DNA of 64,000 bases from Heligmosomoides polygyrus polygyrus (taxonomy: Eukaryota; Nematoda; Chromadorea; Rhabditida; Heligmosomidae): assembly GCA_947396885.1 (NCBI GenBank), contig OX377202.1, positions 34,215,407 through 34,279,406 on the forward strand, read 5' to 3'. A model generated the notes under the pieces. The model saw only the letters and a list, made by a program, of their open reading frames with translations. It was not told the origin of the DNA and searched no databases. The position numbers and the translations under genes are program-made. Below, piece by piece: positions 29,006-40,359 of this stretch. The number at the start of each line of letters is the position of its first letter. Within the stretch, counting starts at the first letter, position 1.

Positions 29006-31526
29006 TATCACCTGTCGTCCCGTTGACCATCGTCTTGCTTGACCGGGCGCCAGCAGCGTCTCCATTCGTCCCTGTTGCGTGCCAGAGTGGTCCAGTAGAT
29101 CCTCCTCGCTCGAGGGACACGAAGAGCGTCATATCGGTCGCTCAGGGCTTTCACGAAGAAGTCCGACCAACGCGTTGGTGGGCGTCCCGGTGTTCTCTTG
29201 ATATCCCGCGGAATCCAGTCGGTGACGGCTCTCGTCCAGCGGGTGGCTGTGAAGCGCATTACGTGGCCGGCCCACCTAATTTTCGACAACTTGGCCCACG
29301 CGACAGAGTCTCTGATCTTCGAACGTCGGCGAAGCTCGGAACTCCGGAGGCCTTCTCTCACTTGCGTGAGTCGTGTCACTCCGAGCATCGTCCTCTCGAT
29401 TCCGCGCTGCGCGACGCTGATCGCGTGTTCATCCTGCTTTCGTATAGCCTAGATCTCTGAGGCGTATGTTGGGGCAAGAAGAACGGTAGAGTCGAATAGG
29501 TGGGCACGGAGTCGGACGTTCTTTGTTTTCTTCGCGCCTTCTTCGACGCTCTTGAAAGCTCCCCAAGCCGCTCGTTTCCTCCTGCTCAGCTCCGGCGCTA
29601 GATCGTTGGCGATATTGACTTCGCGACCTAGATACACGTAGCTGGAGCATTCAGAGATGTTCGTTCCGTTGAGCGAGAATGGGGCATCAGAAACCCATCC
29701 GTTCCTCATGAACATCGTCTTCGTAAGATTCAGCTGCAGTCCAACGTTCCCACATACACGATCGAAGTCGGCCAGCATTCGCTCCGCCTGGCTGATGCTC
29801 GGCGTTATGAGCACGATGTCGTCAGCGAAGCGAAGATGGTGCAGCTGCTGGCCGTCGACCTTCACTCCCATGTCTTCCCATTCTAGTTCGCGCATGACGT
29901 TTTCGAGGGTGGCGCTGAAGAGCTACGGGGATATGGTATCCCCTTGCCGAACCCCTCTTTTTAAGTCGATGAGGACGTCGTTGTAGAATGTTGAGATCTT
30001 GGTTGTGAATCCACTGTACAGCTGTACTGAGTAGGAACGTCCTGAGTGAGCAGGGCTTGGAGGATTGCTTAAGTCTCGACGGAGTCGAATGCCTTCCTCA
30101 GGTCGATGAACGTAAGGCACAGAGGCAGCTTATACTCTCGCGACACTTCGATGAGCTTCGTAATGGTGTGTATGTGGTCGATCGTGCTGAATCCTCTCCG
30201 AAATCCTGCCTGTTCGCGTGGCTGTCCTTCGTCCAGCGTTCTGCTGATCCTACTCAGGATGAGTCGAGTGAACAGATTGTAGACTACGGACAGGTATCGT
30301 GTGAAGAGTCGCGCCAGGGTGTTGATGAGCGCTGGCGGGAGATTCTTCAGGTGTTCGGGTCTGATCCTGTCGGGACCGGGTGCTGTACGTTTCTTCGCCG
30401 ACGAGATGGCGTGTCGGATCTCGAAAGGGAGAACAGAGGGGACGACGTTTCCATCCTGCGGAAGATGGCATGGGGGGAGGTGGACGTGGCTATCGAAGAG
30501 ATCGGAGTAGAAGTCGTGGATGACCTTCTACATGGTCCTTCTGGTAGAGGTGACGGTTCCGTCGGGACGTCGGAGAGCGGTCATCTTGGTCATCTGGGCA
30601 TTGCGGATGCTCAACCCTGCCTCTGCTGCTTTAGCCAACACTTCCGCCCTTCTCTCCTTGAGATCTTCCTTTATCGCCGCTCTGCATAGCTTCGCAAGCT
30701 CGGACGTCAGCTGGTAGTTGCCTGACTCTTGCGCTGCTTCACGCTGGCGTATAAGCTCGAGAGTTTCCGGAGACAGGCGTCTCTTGGTGGTCTTCAAGCT
30801 CTCGGCTCCCTTAGCACTATTGTGGAGATGGTGCACGAAGCGGTTGTATTCCTCATCGCCGTTGAACATGACGGCATCTTCCCAAAGGCCGACAGGAGAG
30901 GTGTAGAGGTCCCAGTTGATGGTCGTTCTGGGATTCCTCTTCTTGAACTTCGCGCGGCCTTCTCTCCTTGACACGAAAAGCAAAACCTCGCGCGAAGGAG
31001 GCGGTGGTCCGATCCCGTGTAGAACTTGGGGAGAACGGAGACGTCGGTCAGGCAATACTTGCGATTGAAGATGATGTGGTCGATCTCGTTGTGGAACTGG
31101 CCACCGGGGGATTCCCAGGTCCATCGTAGAGAGGTAGGCTTCTGGAACTGTGAGTTTCCATGGATGGTCTTGGTAGACATGATAAACTCAGACAGCGAAT
31201 ACAGTTGAAGCTGGCACGGAGCCACATCGCTTCAGTCGCAGACGCCCGATTCGGGTTGTCAGAGACTCGTTCGAATCGATGTTCATGGCCAAGTGCGTGT
31301 TGACGAGGACACCAACGCCGCCTACTCCCCTGCTGTCGCATGTTCCGAGGAACAGTTCTTCTCCGGAGTCGTAGGCAGCGTGTGGGGGGTGGTGTCTTCT
31401 CGTCTCGGTCAGTCCGATGACGTCGCATTTGATCTTCCTGGCTTGCATCATCAGGTCCTCGACGGATGCTTCCGATGCAAGTGTGCGGGCTTTGTAAGTA
31501 CAGATCGTCATCCTAGTCCTTCTCAA
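29006..31526 (-). pseudogene. RTE copy 2: endonuclease and reverse transcriptase, broken
   Basis: Fragments in several frames cover both halves of the RTE protein. The endonuclease start MRRTRMTICTYKARTL is at 31526, and LTETRRHHPPHAAYDS follows. About 190 bases are deleted near 31195, removing the segment that in copy 3 carries YAPTSDEDVE and GDFNAK. The reverse transcriptase part has FADDIVL near 29835 and ends with the RWAGHVMR tail near 29265. Motif A is disrupted by a deletion near 30060-30090, and a second deletion lies near 30290. It cannot encode an active protein. It is the inverted paralog of copy 1 and extends further 5'. Confidence 0.9.
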
Positions 31527-31530
31527 TTTA

Positions 31531-31731
31531 ATGAACCGCCTCCAAGGTTGCGACGACGGGGCTTCTCGCAGGTCTCTCCATTAATGTCGGTATCCATTGG
31601 AGTCATCCAGATTAGCTTTTCCCCGTTGATATAGATGAAAGAAGTTTAATCTGGATGGTATCCGATGGATACCGAGATTACTGCAGAGACCTGCGAGAAG
31701 CCCAGTCGTCGCAACCTTGGAAGTGGTTCAT
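31531..31731. repeat. Foldback with 84-bp arms at RTE/Tc1 junction
   Basis: The arm 31531-31614 (ATGAACCGCCTCCAAGGTTG onward) pairs with 31647-31731 (ending CAACCTTGGAAGTGGTTCAT) across a 32-base spacer. It begins exactly where RTE copy 2 stops matching copy 3 and ends where Tc1-like coding sequence begins. It may be a separate foldback element, or an inverted-repeat formed when the elements rearranged. Confidence 0.8.
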
Positions 31732-32405
31732 CAGTGACAGTGGTCGGCTTCTTCAGCAGCGGAATGCTGAAACTAAAGCTTTCGTCGTGTCGTACGAAGA
31801 GTCTGAAGTGTCAAGGTGTAGTGGTGTCTAGCCCTATGCCTTTCTTGAGAGGCATAACACATCAGAGCCATGTTCTGCAGCAGGGCAGCGCTGCAGTCTA
31901 TGGGTCCAGGTTGACCAAAGATTGGCTCCACCATGACAACGTTCAAGTAGCGGACTGGCCGGTCTGTTCTCCTGACAGCAGCGGATAGGAGAACATGTGG
32001 GGGATCGTGGTTCAACGAGCCTATGCAAATAACCGACAGTTCAATTACGTGGTGGTAATTTTGATTACATGGGACACAGGCAAAACAAAATCATACAGAT
32101 CCTTGTCAATAGCATGAATAATACGATGCATCATGTTATAAGAAATAATGGTGGTTTGATCGACTTTTCAATTTAGTAAAAGTTTGTTTTCACAAGTGGA
32201 AACATACTTTTCAAACGCCAAATTTCAATCGATTTTCTTCAAAAAATTCTGATTCTCGTGTGAGACGGAGAAAATCTCTGAAGGTAAGTGGTTACCTACT
32301 TTCAACTACGAGGAATCTAATGGAGCTAGTGCAGCCCTGCAAAAATAAACGTGAAATAAGATATGGGCAAGTTTCAGAGTGGATACATACTTTTGAAACG
32401 CACTG
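31732..32405 (+). mobile_element. Tc1-like element, left end lost, inserted in a hAT copy
   Basis: The right end reads CATACTTTTGAAACGCACTG (to 32405) followed by TA, and then hAT sequence resumes. A related subterminal copy (CATACTTTTCAAACGCC) is at 32200-32218. hAT copy C has the uninterrupted site CTAGGAAAGGGTGG near 17419, so the TA at 32406 is the insertion point. The left end is not found; it was probably lost at the foldback junction. Confidence 0.65.
31740..32050 (+). pseudogene. Tc1/Tc3-like transposase C-terminal remnant
   Basis: The frame reads HVLQQGSAAVYGSRLTKDWL, then DWPVCSPDSSG, a stop, then ENMWGIVVQRAYANNRQF. This matches the Tc family pattern QQDNA..H.s...k.wl, then DWPa.SPDLNPIENlWg...r.vY...rqF. 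The second catalytic Asp (QQDNA) is Gly here and the DLNPIE stretch is damaged, so it is dead. Confidence 0.75.
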
Positions 32406-32773
32406 TAGGAAGGGAAGGAACTCCGGGAACCTGTCTTATCGCACATTTTAAGATGCCTTGTTTATGATCATCCTGAATGGTAATTATATACAGGCTCTTA
32501 TTTCACACCCTGTAACTAATTTGTTGCTAAAAGCTTGTTTATTTTTCCGTGTTTGTTAATGTCGAATTGTTTATTTTACGTTGCAGTATCACACTCCATC
32601 CTTTGAATTTTAGCTGTTGAAGTTGAAACATATGTGTTCCTTGAATTTTAAATTGAAACAATGGGTTGCAGCCTATTGTATTTATTTTAATTAGGTTTAA
32701 CGATTTAGCAATAACTTAACGAAAATTTTCTGTTCAAAAGTGTTTAACGCAAAGAATTTTGTCTGCACCCCTG
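32406..32773 (+). mobile_element. hAT right-end fragment (copy D)
   Basis: This matches the last part of copies A and C (CTGTCTTATCGCACATTTTAAGATG, then TTTAACGATTTAGC, ending TGTCTGCACCCCTG). It starts exactly at the TA next to the Tc1-like right end. The left half is missing. Confidence 0.8.
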
Positions 32774-32895
32774 GTTGGGGTTCATAAGACGTGCCAAAGA
32801 CGTCATGCAATTTGTGCCGAGATTCAGAAAACCTGATACAGACGTCATCCAATTTGCGTCGGGGTTCAGAAGACGTGCCGAAGACGTCTTATCGA
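32774..32895 (+). repeat. Tandem GACGTC-type monomers, about 2.5 units
   Basis: Units like GGGTTCAGAAGACGTGCC then RAGACGTCATCCAATTTGYG repeat with a period of about 50 bp. This is the clearest tandem example of the motif scattered through the window. Confidence 0.7.
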
Positions 32896-35065
32896 CAGAA
32901 ACTATACTACCATTAAACAGTGTTTCTTCTCAAAATGTTTCATTAGGGATGGTCTAAAATAATACATTTCCCACTCCGTAGTCATTATTGATTACCATAA
33001 AAGCTTACATGATGTCAGTAGTGATTTAAATATGTGCCGGTCCTGCGACGATGTTAGTACAGCAGCGGTTGAAAACGTGGTACCCTAAGTAATTAACGGT
33101 CGAATAGTTGATCCCCTTAAGACCTCTAACACTTTCGGCTTCTCGATCAAAGTCCTGTACTTTGATCCTAAGCATATAGGACGCCTACAGCATCTCTTTA
33201 GAGCAGCTAATGTAGGTACGAAGGACCACAAAAGGTGCGAGGAGCGCAACGGGTCACAGCATCCGGCGAACGCAAAGGACAAGCAAGGAATTATATCAAT
33301 ACAGCGGACCAACGTGGAAATGAGGAACCAATATGGCACTGGGTGCAAGCCTAGAGCAGGCGGTCCACTTCATCGAAGCATTAAAACATCACGCGAGTTT
33401 GTCCAAGAACTTCTAAAATAAGAACATTGAGCACATTAACATCTTAATTTTGAACATAGATGGATACCTTGAACTGCTGCATTCGATAGGGCTCCAAGTT
33501 TGGAAAGACACTATGGACCCCACACTCTAAACGTGCACCTGACATTGTTGCTCAAAAATATCGTAGTCCCACTTAAAACGTGAAGGATCAAAAATGAAAA
33601 GGTTGGGAACTTCATGAAAAATATTAAAATTTGATAGGGTTAAAACAAAGAAAGGGAGATCCATCTCAAACGTCAACAAAACGAGTAGGTCAACTTACAT
33701 GTAGGTTTGCTAATCACCCAATTCTTACTTTAGTACCCATTCGAAGGCATTGTACCAGCTTGCTTACCAAGAAGACTCCTTTTAGCCAGAAGCCCAAGGA
33801 AACCTCAATGAAGTAGCACGCGACTACAAAGCGAACGATGAAAGAGGGAGAGTCAGAAAGAATATAGCGTAGAATTAGCTCCCATCAAACACATCGATTA
33901 TAACAGCTGATGACTGGTTACTCGGTCGAAGGACGCATGACAACTCGTCCGCGCGGGTAGGGCTAGAAGGGAGGCGCGCCCAGTCGAGGTATCTAAGAGG
34001 TATCTAATGTCCGGCACATATTATTGGGCACATATGATTCAGCACCGTTCATCGGGTTTTAAAAGCATACTCTCATTTCCTTTCAATGTCATTTAGGGGA
34101 AACACGCCCCAGTCACCAGTGGTGAATTTTTGGGACCAGTGGCTCGCGTCAAGTTGACGCTATACCATTTTCTATCAGGACTTCATATAACTGCAGACAG
34201 TTTGTAATTTTACGCACTAATAATTTTTGTTCGTGTTACTTAAACAAAGTATTAGTAAATTGAACATGTTAAAACGATTAAGTGAACACAGTTCTTATAA
34301 AAAACCTTTAACTAATTTTCCTTGAAAGTAAGTTTATATTGATACCATAATTCACCTTCTTTTACGTTTCGGATCCGATGTCAGCAATTCTTCGTTTTGG
34401 TTGCTACGTCACTGTGTTCTAACGCCAGTCATTTGGCTATTACTTAATATTTTTACATTGCATTTGTGACTTATAGTTAAATATTTGTTTACTATTAACC
34501 ACTTACCGATTCATCGTCTGCCGGACAGAGACCACTACTACCTTTGCTGCCGAAATACTCCTTAATTAGGTTTCAAAAAACTCCAAGTGAGTTTACCATC
34601 CTTAATAACTTTTTACTTTTACTACTATATTATCTGCATTATTTTTCTTAAGCACTTACATCTATACTTCTGTGCTCGGTTAACGTCGACATTTTACGTA
34701 TAGCTGTTCCGTTCCAATCAGAGTAGTCCTATCCAAGTAAGACACTTAACTCGGTAGAACGGTAGCGCTTTATTTATTTATTTATTACTTCAGCTTTGCA
34801 ATAAATTACTTATAATACACTTAGTTTTAAGTTGTAGATGTTGTTTGTCTTAAGATTGTATAACCACTTTTTGCTGATATCTCGGGTGGAACTACTACTT
34901 TGTCCTTGAACAGTTTTATTATTCTGCGGCGCAGGTATAAATTAGTAAATTTTCATTCTACTATTATTGACATTAATACATGTAGCTTATGTCACCTTAG
35001 GTTCTCTATGGCAGAACAGAAAGTTGTATTGTTTGGTCTCTTATGACTCGTAATTTGGACTTTGT
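32896..35065. other. No gene recognised (2.2 kb)
   Basis: The sequence is AT-rich towards the right, with a short TTTA microsatellite near 34770-34787. Open frames are short and none shows a domain. No relation to other repeats of the window is visible, so it may be unique host DNA or an intron. Confidence 0.4.
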
Positions 35066-35635
35066 TTGACGGTTATGTTCGGCCAGTTTACGTTTTTCGT
35101 CCGTCATGAAGTAACTGCAGAACACATTCGACATTTTGACCTTAATTTAAATAGTAGAATTTCTACATATCCCAAGTTTCATTACTATATACTTATTCGA
35201 AAATTGTACAAATTGCCGTTGTGTGCAAGTGGAGTGAGCCACGTTAACGAATAAGGATCCTTAAGATCCTTATACATATAATTAACCATTAACTATATTT
35301 TACACTTATTTTCTATACTCTAAATACACTTACTTTACCACTTCCGATGAGAACTTTTCGGCTAGTTCCACCGGTCGAACTAAGTTCGGCTTCGAAACTA
35401 TCCTTATGTTTTCCAATAGAACCATTCTATTAATATGTTCTTGACTAGCTGCCAAGAGCTCAGCTTGGTTGGAATTGGGCATATCGAAACCCAGCCTCCT
35501 AAACTAATTTACTTTTACTTCTAAACGTTAACGAACTAATACTATAGACCCACCATCATCCTATCAAACATGAACATCAGTGATTCTTACATACTAGAAC
35601 TCAACTTATATAGTAATCTCTTTTATATCGTGCAT
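35066..35635 (+). repeat. Segment duplicated from or to 15474-16031
   Basis: This matches the earlier block closely and in the same order, including the GGATCCTTAAGATCC palindrome and the SINE target site. The duplicated unit continues through the SINE into the hAT left end. Confidence 0.85.
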
Positions 35636-35841
35636 GGGGCGCGTGTAGCGCAGTCGGAGGAGGCGCCGGCTCGCGTGCACTCGATACCAGGTTCCTCGTT
35701 CGGATTCCCGCCCAGACCAATCAAGCCTTCCATCCCTCCAGGGTAGGTGAATTGGTACGAGACTTGTCTGGGAGGGATAGAGCGCTGACTTGTTCATCAG
35801 CTGGCCACAAAAGAGACTGAGTAACGCCGTCCTTTATCCTT
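35636..35841 (+). mobile_element. tRNA-derived SINE with internal deletion
   Basis: The head GGGGCGCGTGTAGCGCAGTCGG carries a perfect A-box match (TAGCGCAGTCGG). The B box reads CGTTCGGATTCCC. The flanks TTTATATCGTGCAT (35622-35635) and at 35844-35857 are the target duplication. About 90 bases are deleted after CAGCTGGCCAC relative to 16032-16313. Confidence 0.85.
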
Positions 35842-35893
35842 CCTTTATATCGTGCATACGGTACGCTTCCTATAACCATATTCCAATTGAGAC

Positions 35894-36017
35894 CAGGGGT
35901 GCGCATTTAACGGTTAACGATTTAACGAATTCGACGAATTAACGGCATTTTTCAGTAAAATCTATTTGACGACTTAACGGAAATTTTCAAGAATTTAACG
36001 GAATTTTTAACGGACTT
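35894..36017 (+). mobile_element. hAT left-end fragment
   Basis: CAGGGGTGCGCATTTAACGG and the TTAACG-rich zone match copies A-C. Homology ends at TTAACGGACTT (36017), where PLE1 sequence begins. The octamer before it, ATTGAGAC, is close to the TTGGAGAC that follows the right end of copy C. Confidence 0.8.
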
Positions 36018-37140
36018 AGAGAAGCTACGCACCTCTAACATTACTAGTGATTGCGTAGTGGAGTCATTTGATGTGACATCGCTTTATACAAACGTCCAAA
36101 ACGATCAAGCCTTGCAAGCATTATCAGAAATGCTGGATAGGCATATTGATAGTATTAACACATTTGGACTTATTAAAGCGCACATCATGACCTTGACGAA
36201 GGAATGTTTATCTTTCAACATCTTTAAAAATGTACTGCAGGTATATAGATGACTGTTGCATTGTGACTTCAACACAGTCTGAAATGGACGAGTGTTTTCG
36301 ATTACTGAATCAACAGTCTGCGTGCATTAGGCTTACAAGGGAAAACTCCAAAGAATGGCTGGCTTCCATACCTTAATACACAGATAAGAGTTTCCAATGG
36401 CATGTTTAGCGTAAAATGGTACCGAAAGCCGAGTTCGAAAAACATATTGATCAACGCCACCTCTGCTCATCCAACAAGCATAAAACGCAGCGTCGTTAGA
36501 AACATGTTTCGAACGGCCTCGCAGATATGTACGGGTGAAAAGGAGCGACAAGAATCACTGCGAATGGCTTCGAAAATAGCCATGGAAAATGGCTATGTAT
36601 CGTCGCGGTATGAGCGCAGAGCTCGTGCTTACCGCAGACAAAACGGACCACGTGATAACAGGGTACCCTTATGTATACCTTTCATATCTGATAAAGTTTC
36701 TGCTGCGATTCAAAGGAGCATAGTTCGAGCCCAGTTGCAAAACGATGTCGTTTTAGTCAACATTCCAAACGACAATATTAGACACCAACTGGTCAGGAAT
36801 AGGCTTTACGAAAACCATATCAGAAAGTTGTGTTACATGTCCATACGGCAAGGTCGGAGGCAGGGAGGGAGCAGTCTATCAGATTGAGTGTCAAACATGT
36901 AACGCAACATATATAGGGAAAACAGGAGAAAACTAGCCATTCGAGTTAGAGAACACCTGGCTAGTAAACAACGTGGTAACATCAGAACACCTCTCGGAAG
37001 GCACAGAGCTGAGCAGCATAACGGTAACGACTTTGAAATAAAGTGCAAGGTGTTGACGGTAGAAACAGAAATATCGGCAAGGAAGGCATTAGAGGCGTTC
37101 TGGATTTTTGCAAGAAATCCTGGCATGAACGACCGTCAGG
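36018..37140 (+). pseudogene. Penelope-like element 1: reverse transcriptase and GIY-YIG endonuclease, decayed
   Basis: The first frame (36058 on) reads ESFDVTSLYTNVQNDQAL, the usual Penelope-like palm start. From 36228 another frame reads MYCRYIDDCCIVTSTQSEMD with the catalytic YIDD. The region between motif A and YIDD is deleted. The frame 36402-36887 gives FSVKWYRKPSSKNILIN and SAHPTSIKRS, the conserved thumb/linker. Then GAVYQIECQTCNATYIGKTG (36861 on) is the GIY-YIG nuclease with its CCxC feature, and after a stop and shift IRVREHLAS and a Glu-containing tail follow. Stops, shifts and the palm deletion make it inactive. Confidence 0.88.
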
Positions 37141-37576
37141 AACGCCCGTCAATTACGAATGATTTTTCTGCCGTTTGTGCCCAAATGCGAGCTGTAGAAT
37201 GGAAGGGCGCACGTGCAGGTCGTTGTCTTTATCTTATACCATCCAGCACCGCACAGCAAGTCTCATTCGCCCGGTCGTACTAACAGAGAGCTGCGAAAGC
37301 GCTCCATAGGTGGATCAAACGTGAGTTTATCCCTCTTTGAATGGGTTTTTCAGGGTGATTTCTCTAAGGAAGCGAAACCGCTAGAGTGGGGATAGCGTTT
37401 GGTGGGGTAAATCGCTTATCTAATACTTGCACCACGTTCAGGCCTCTGAAGAAGAAGGGAGCGTCGAAACGTTAGGCCTGGCAAATAAAGATCCACCGTA
37501 ACAACCTCGAGCGGCACAAGCAAAAATATTGACAACTATTCTCTACAATGCCGAGGTTTTATGACGAGAGAAGCTG
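37141..37576 (+). mobile_element. Penelope-like element 1, 3' region
   Basis: Sequence after the endonuclease up to the start of PLE2 copy 2. At 37440-37485 it contains CAGGCCTCTGAAGAAGAAGG and GTCGAAACGTTAGGCCTGG, where CTGAAGA...GAAAC is enclosed by a complementary CAGGCC / GGCCTG pair. This resembles, with a changed base, the catalytic core of hammerhead ribozymes known from Penelope-like elements. AATAAA at 37484 could serve as a polyadenylation signal. Confidence 0.5.
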
Positions 37577-37997
37577 GAGACTTTCAAGAATATTGTTCAT
37601 CCTTGTCTTTTACAGTTTTTGATGCATTTTGCATTAAACTTCTCAATCTCACATTTACTTTTGGTTTTAATGATGACATTAAAGGGTATGGGAATGTGTG
37701 AAACATAACTGATCCACTTAACTATAAAACAAGCCACCCTTATTATTCTTTGAGGGTTATCAAGGAAAGGAATAATAAAGGCAACAAGAAAGGAACTAAA
37801 AGTAAGACACATAATAACGTTGACAAATTTCTAAAATACATTAATAATAATAAAGCTAACATGAAGTTACTGAAGTACATAACAAAATTAAAATGCTCAA
37901 AAAACAAGACCTTAAACAACTTGTTAGACTAAGCCTTAATCCAGATTTCCTGCAAACTCCACAGACAAAAAAACCAAATTAATTGTATTTTGTCTAC

Positions 37998-38289
37998 TTA
38001 AAAAATAAAAAGGACAAAGGACGACGTTATTCAATCCTCTTTGGGATGCGCCACGCATTCTACTTCTACGTGATGTCGTGGAGGCGATTTGAATTTGGCC
38101 ATACAATGACTTGCGGTGGCCAGCCGATGAACAAGTCAGCGCTCTATCCCTCCCAGACAAGTCTGGTACCAATTCACCGACCCCAGAGGGATGGAAGGCT
38201 TCGTTGGCCTAGACGGGAAATCCGAACCAGGAACCTGGTATCGGGTGCACGCGAGCCGGCGCCTCCTCCGACTGCGCTCCACGCGCCCA
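37998..38289 (-). mobile_element. tRNA-derived SINE in PLE2 copy 2
   Basis: Same insertion as at 21616-21881 and 55492-55782, with TATTTTGTCTACTT flanks on both sides (here identical). B box (GGAAATCCGAACC) and A box (CCGACTGCGCTCC) are on the minus strand. Confidence 0.87.
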
Positions 38290-38569
38290 TATTTTGTCTA
38301 CTTGTACATGCTAAATTATTTGACACAAAAATACCAAGCCTAAAAATAAGAGTGCCAATAAATACATTACTATGGATAACGGGGGTAATATCTTCGATTA
38401 ATAACTTAACTTTAATGGCATCTTTAACAGTTAGAGTCAGCTAGTGAGAACTACGATTGCAAGATTTTCCACAAGAGATTTTATTCTCTTCAAGGTTGTT
38501 TACACTTATTCTCCCTTATCTTCAAACTTATTTTTAATTACAACCGGCTTCATAAGAATATAACTTTAA

Positions 38570-38675
38570 ATGAATGCAGACGTATTAATAGAAATGATTG
38601 CATTTGTAAAATGGATGGTACCTATAACAAGTTCGTTGATACATTTTAGAAACATGTCATTACCGGCAGTTTAGA
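38570..38675 (+). pseudogene. PLE2 reverse transcriptase N-terminal fragment, copy 2
   Basis: NECRRINRNDCIC, the shared TAG and KHVITGSL are as in copy 1, but the site after it is empty (CAGTTTAGATATTATTGAAC). Confidence 0.5.
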
Positions 38676-40359
38676 TATTATTGAACATATGTTTTCAGTT
38701 GATCTCTAGTCCATCTAGTTGACTCTGCGAATTAAATTTAATTTACAAAAATTGAAGCACAACTAAACATTTAAACAAATTTTACATATCACAGGTAAAA
38801 CAAACTTCGAATAAAAAGTTTCACTTGTTTCTGGTCTCAGGTGCCTCCGTTATGAAATCTGCCAGCGTTCTTTTCCTTTTTGGTTGACTGGGTCCGTTGT
38901 CGTCTTCATTGGAACATGAGGTATTACTGGCTCATTTCTGTAACTCTTACCTTTCTTTAAATCTTCTTACGGTACTAAGTTTGACTCATACCTCCGTACT
39001 TGAACCCTCTCCAACGGACACCTCTATTCCATTTAACGTCAGGCTTCCGTACACTAAGGCTCCTCTCTGCAATGACATATAGCTCTACTCTGCCTTAATA
39101 CCTTTAGATACAATGCCCTTACTGCAATATCCTCCTTTTCTTGCTTGCATAGCATCGAATGGAGAGGTTCGCCTTTCCATTCGGACATGTTCAAATTCAA
39201 TTTCACAGCAGCCGTTGTAGGACGCATAGGCTGCAATCCATGTTATCTTCTTATCATTTAGCTGTATTAAATATGTTTATAAATATACCCGCTCTTTTTC
39301 GATAACTAATTTTCCTTTTATCAAATTTACATCCTCACCCTTAACTTTGGCGGCCTGATATGCCTCACGCAACGTTTTCCGCATGAATAACCTAAATGAT
39401 GCAGGTTTAATATATTACTATGCATAAATAGCCCTAATTCCTTTTCTTACCCTAACTTTTCCTGGTCCATCACTGGCTTGGTCTTCTCCCATGCGATCCT
39501 TATGTCGGTGTTGTTTTATTTTATTTTTTATTGTATTCATACAGACGCCTCCTTCCGCTCTTCATAAAGAAATTCATAACACATTTGGCCTACAATTATT
39601 CTTTATTCTCTCCTATTTATGTACTAATTTTCTACCCACCCCTATGGCTTATCCAGTGTTTGTGCAGGCCAGCCTGTACGGGCCAACTGAAGGGTTTGGG
39701 CGGTCGCTAGGGTACCTTAAATTTCTTGTATCATTATTACTTGGCTACACATCTTCATTTAATTGTTACTAACACTCCAAACCTTTTGAGCAAAGTCCAG
39801 CAAATCGATGCCATAGTTGGCCTTCGGAGGTCAGTTAAGCCGATGATGCGTAGCCACTCCAACAGGACCTTCCGGTTTACTTGATCGTGGTATACCAGAT
39901 TCTCTTCAAGGTCGACATGTCTGTAACACAATTTATAATCATAATCACATATCATTTAGTTAATCACTGCGGCAAGATGTAACAAATAGTTACTTTATCG
40001 TACAAGACCATAGGATGTACTAAAAGAAAAGAAAATGATAACTTAGATATTGACATAACCTATAATAGGCTGGTTTGCTTACAGTTTTCCTTATGCAGTC
40101 CTTTTTGGCGGCCCAATTCATTTACCGTATGCTTAGATTCTCATGTGTATTCCATGCAGGATCACCTGCCTATAACGAAAATAATTTCTTGTCTTAAATA
40201 TTACACCTTTTCTCACTGTAGGTTCCTTTCCCAATACACTCCGCATACGCATATTATAAACTTACTTTATCTCTGTCCCTTTACTACCTACCTCCTTTCC
40301 TTCATAAGCATTTCATCATAAACACCTTAACCTTCTTGTACCTGTATTAAGCTGTATTC
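38676..40359. other. PLE2 repeat interior without recognised gene
   Basis: Conserved in all three PLE2 copies. Two minus-strand frames (39054-39236 and 39755-39955, the latter with LVYHDQVNRKVLLEWLRIIG) recur in copy 1 and look possibly coding, but I cannot assign a family. Confidence 0.4.

Noticed and set aside
30057..30689. Plus-strand frame of 210 codons opposite RTE copy 2
   Set aside because: Antisense of the reverse transcriptase; equivalent antisense frames occur over the other RTE copies.
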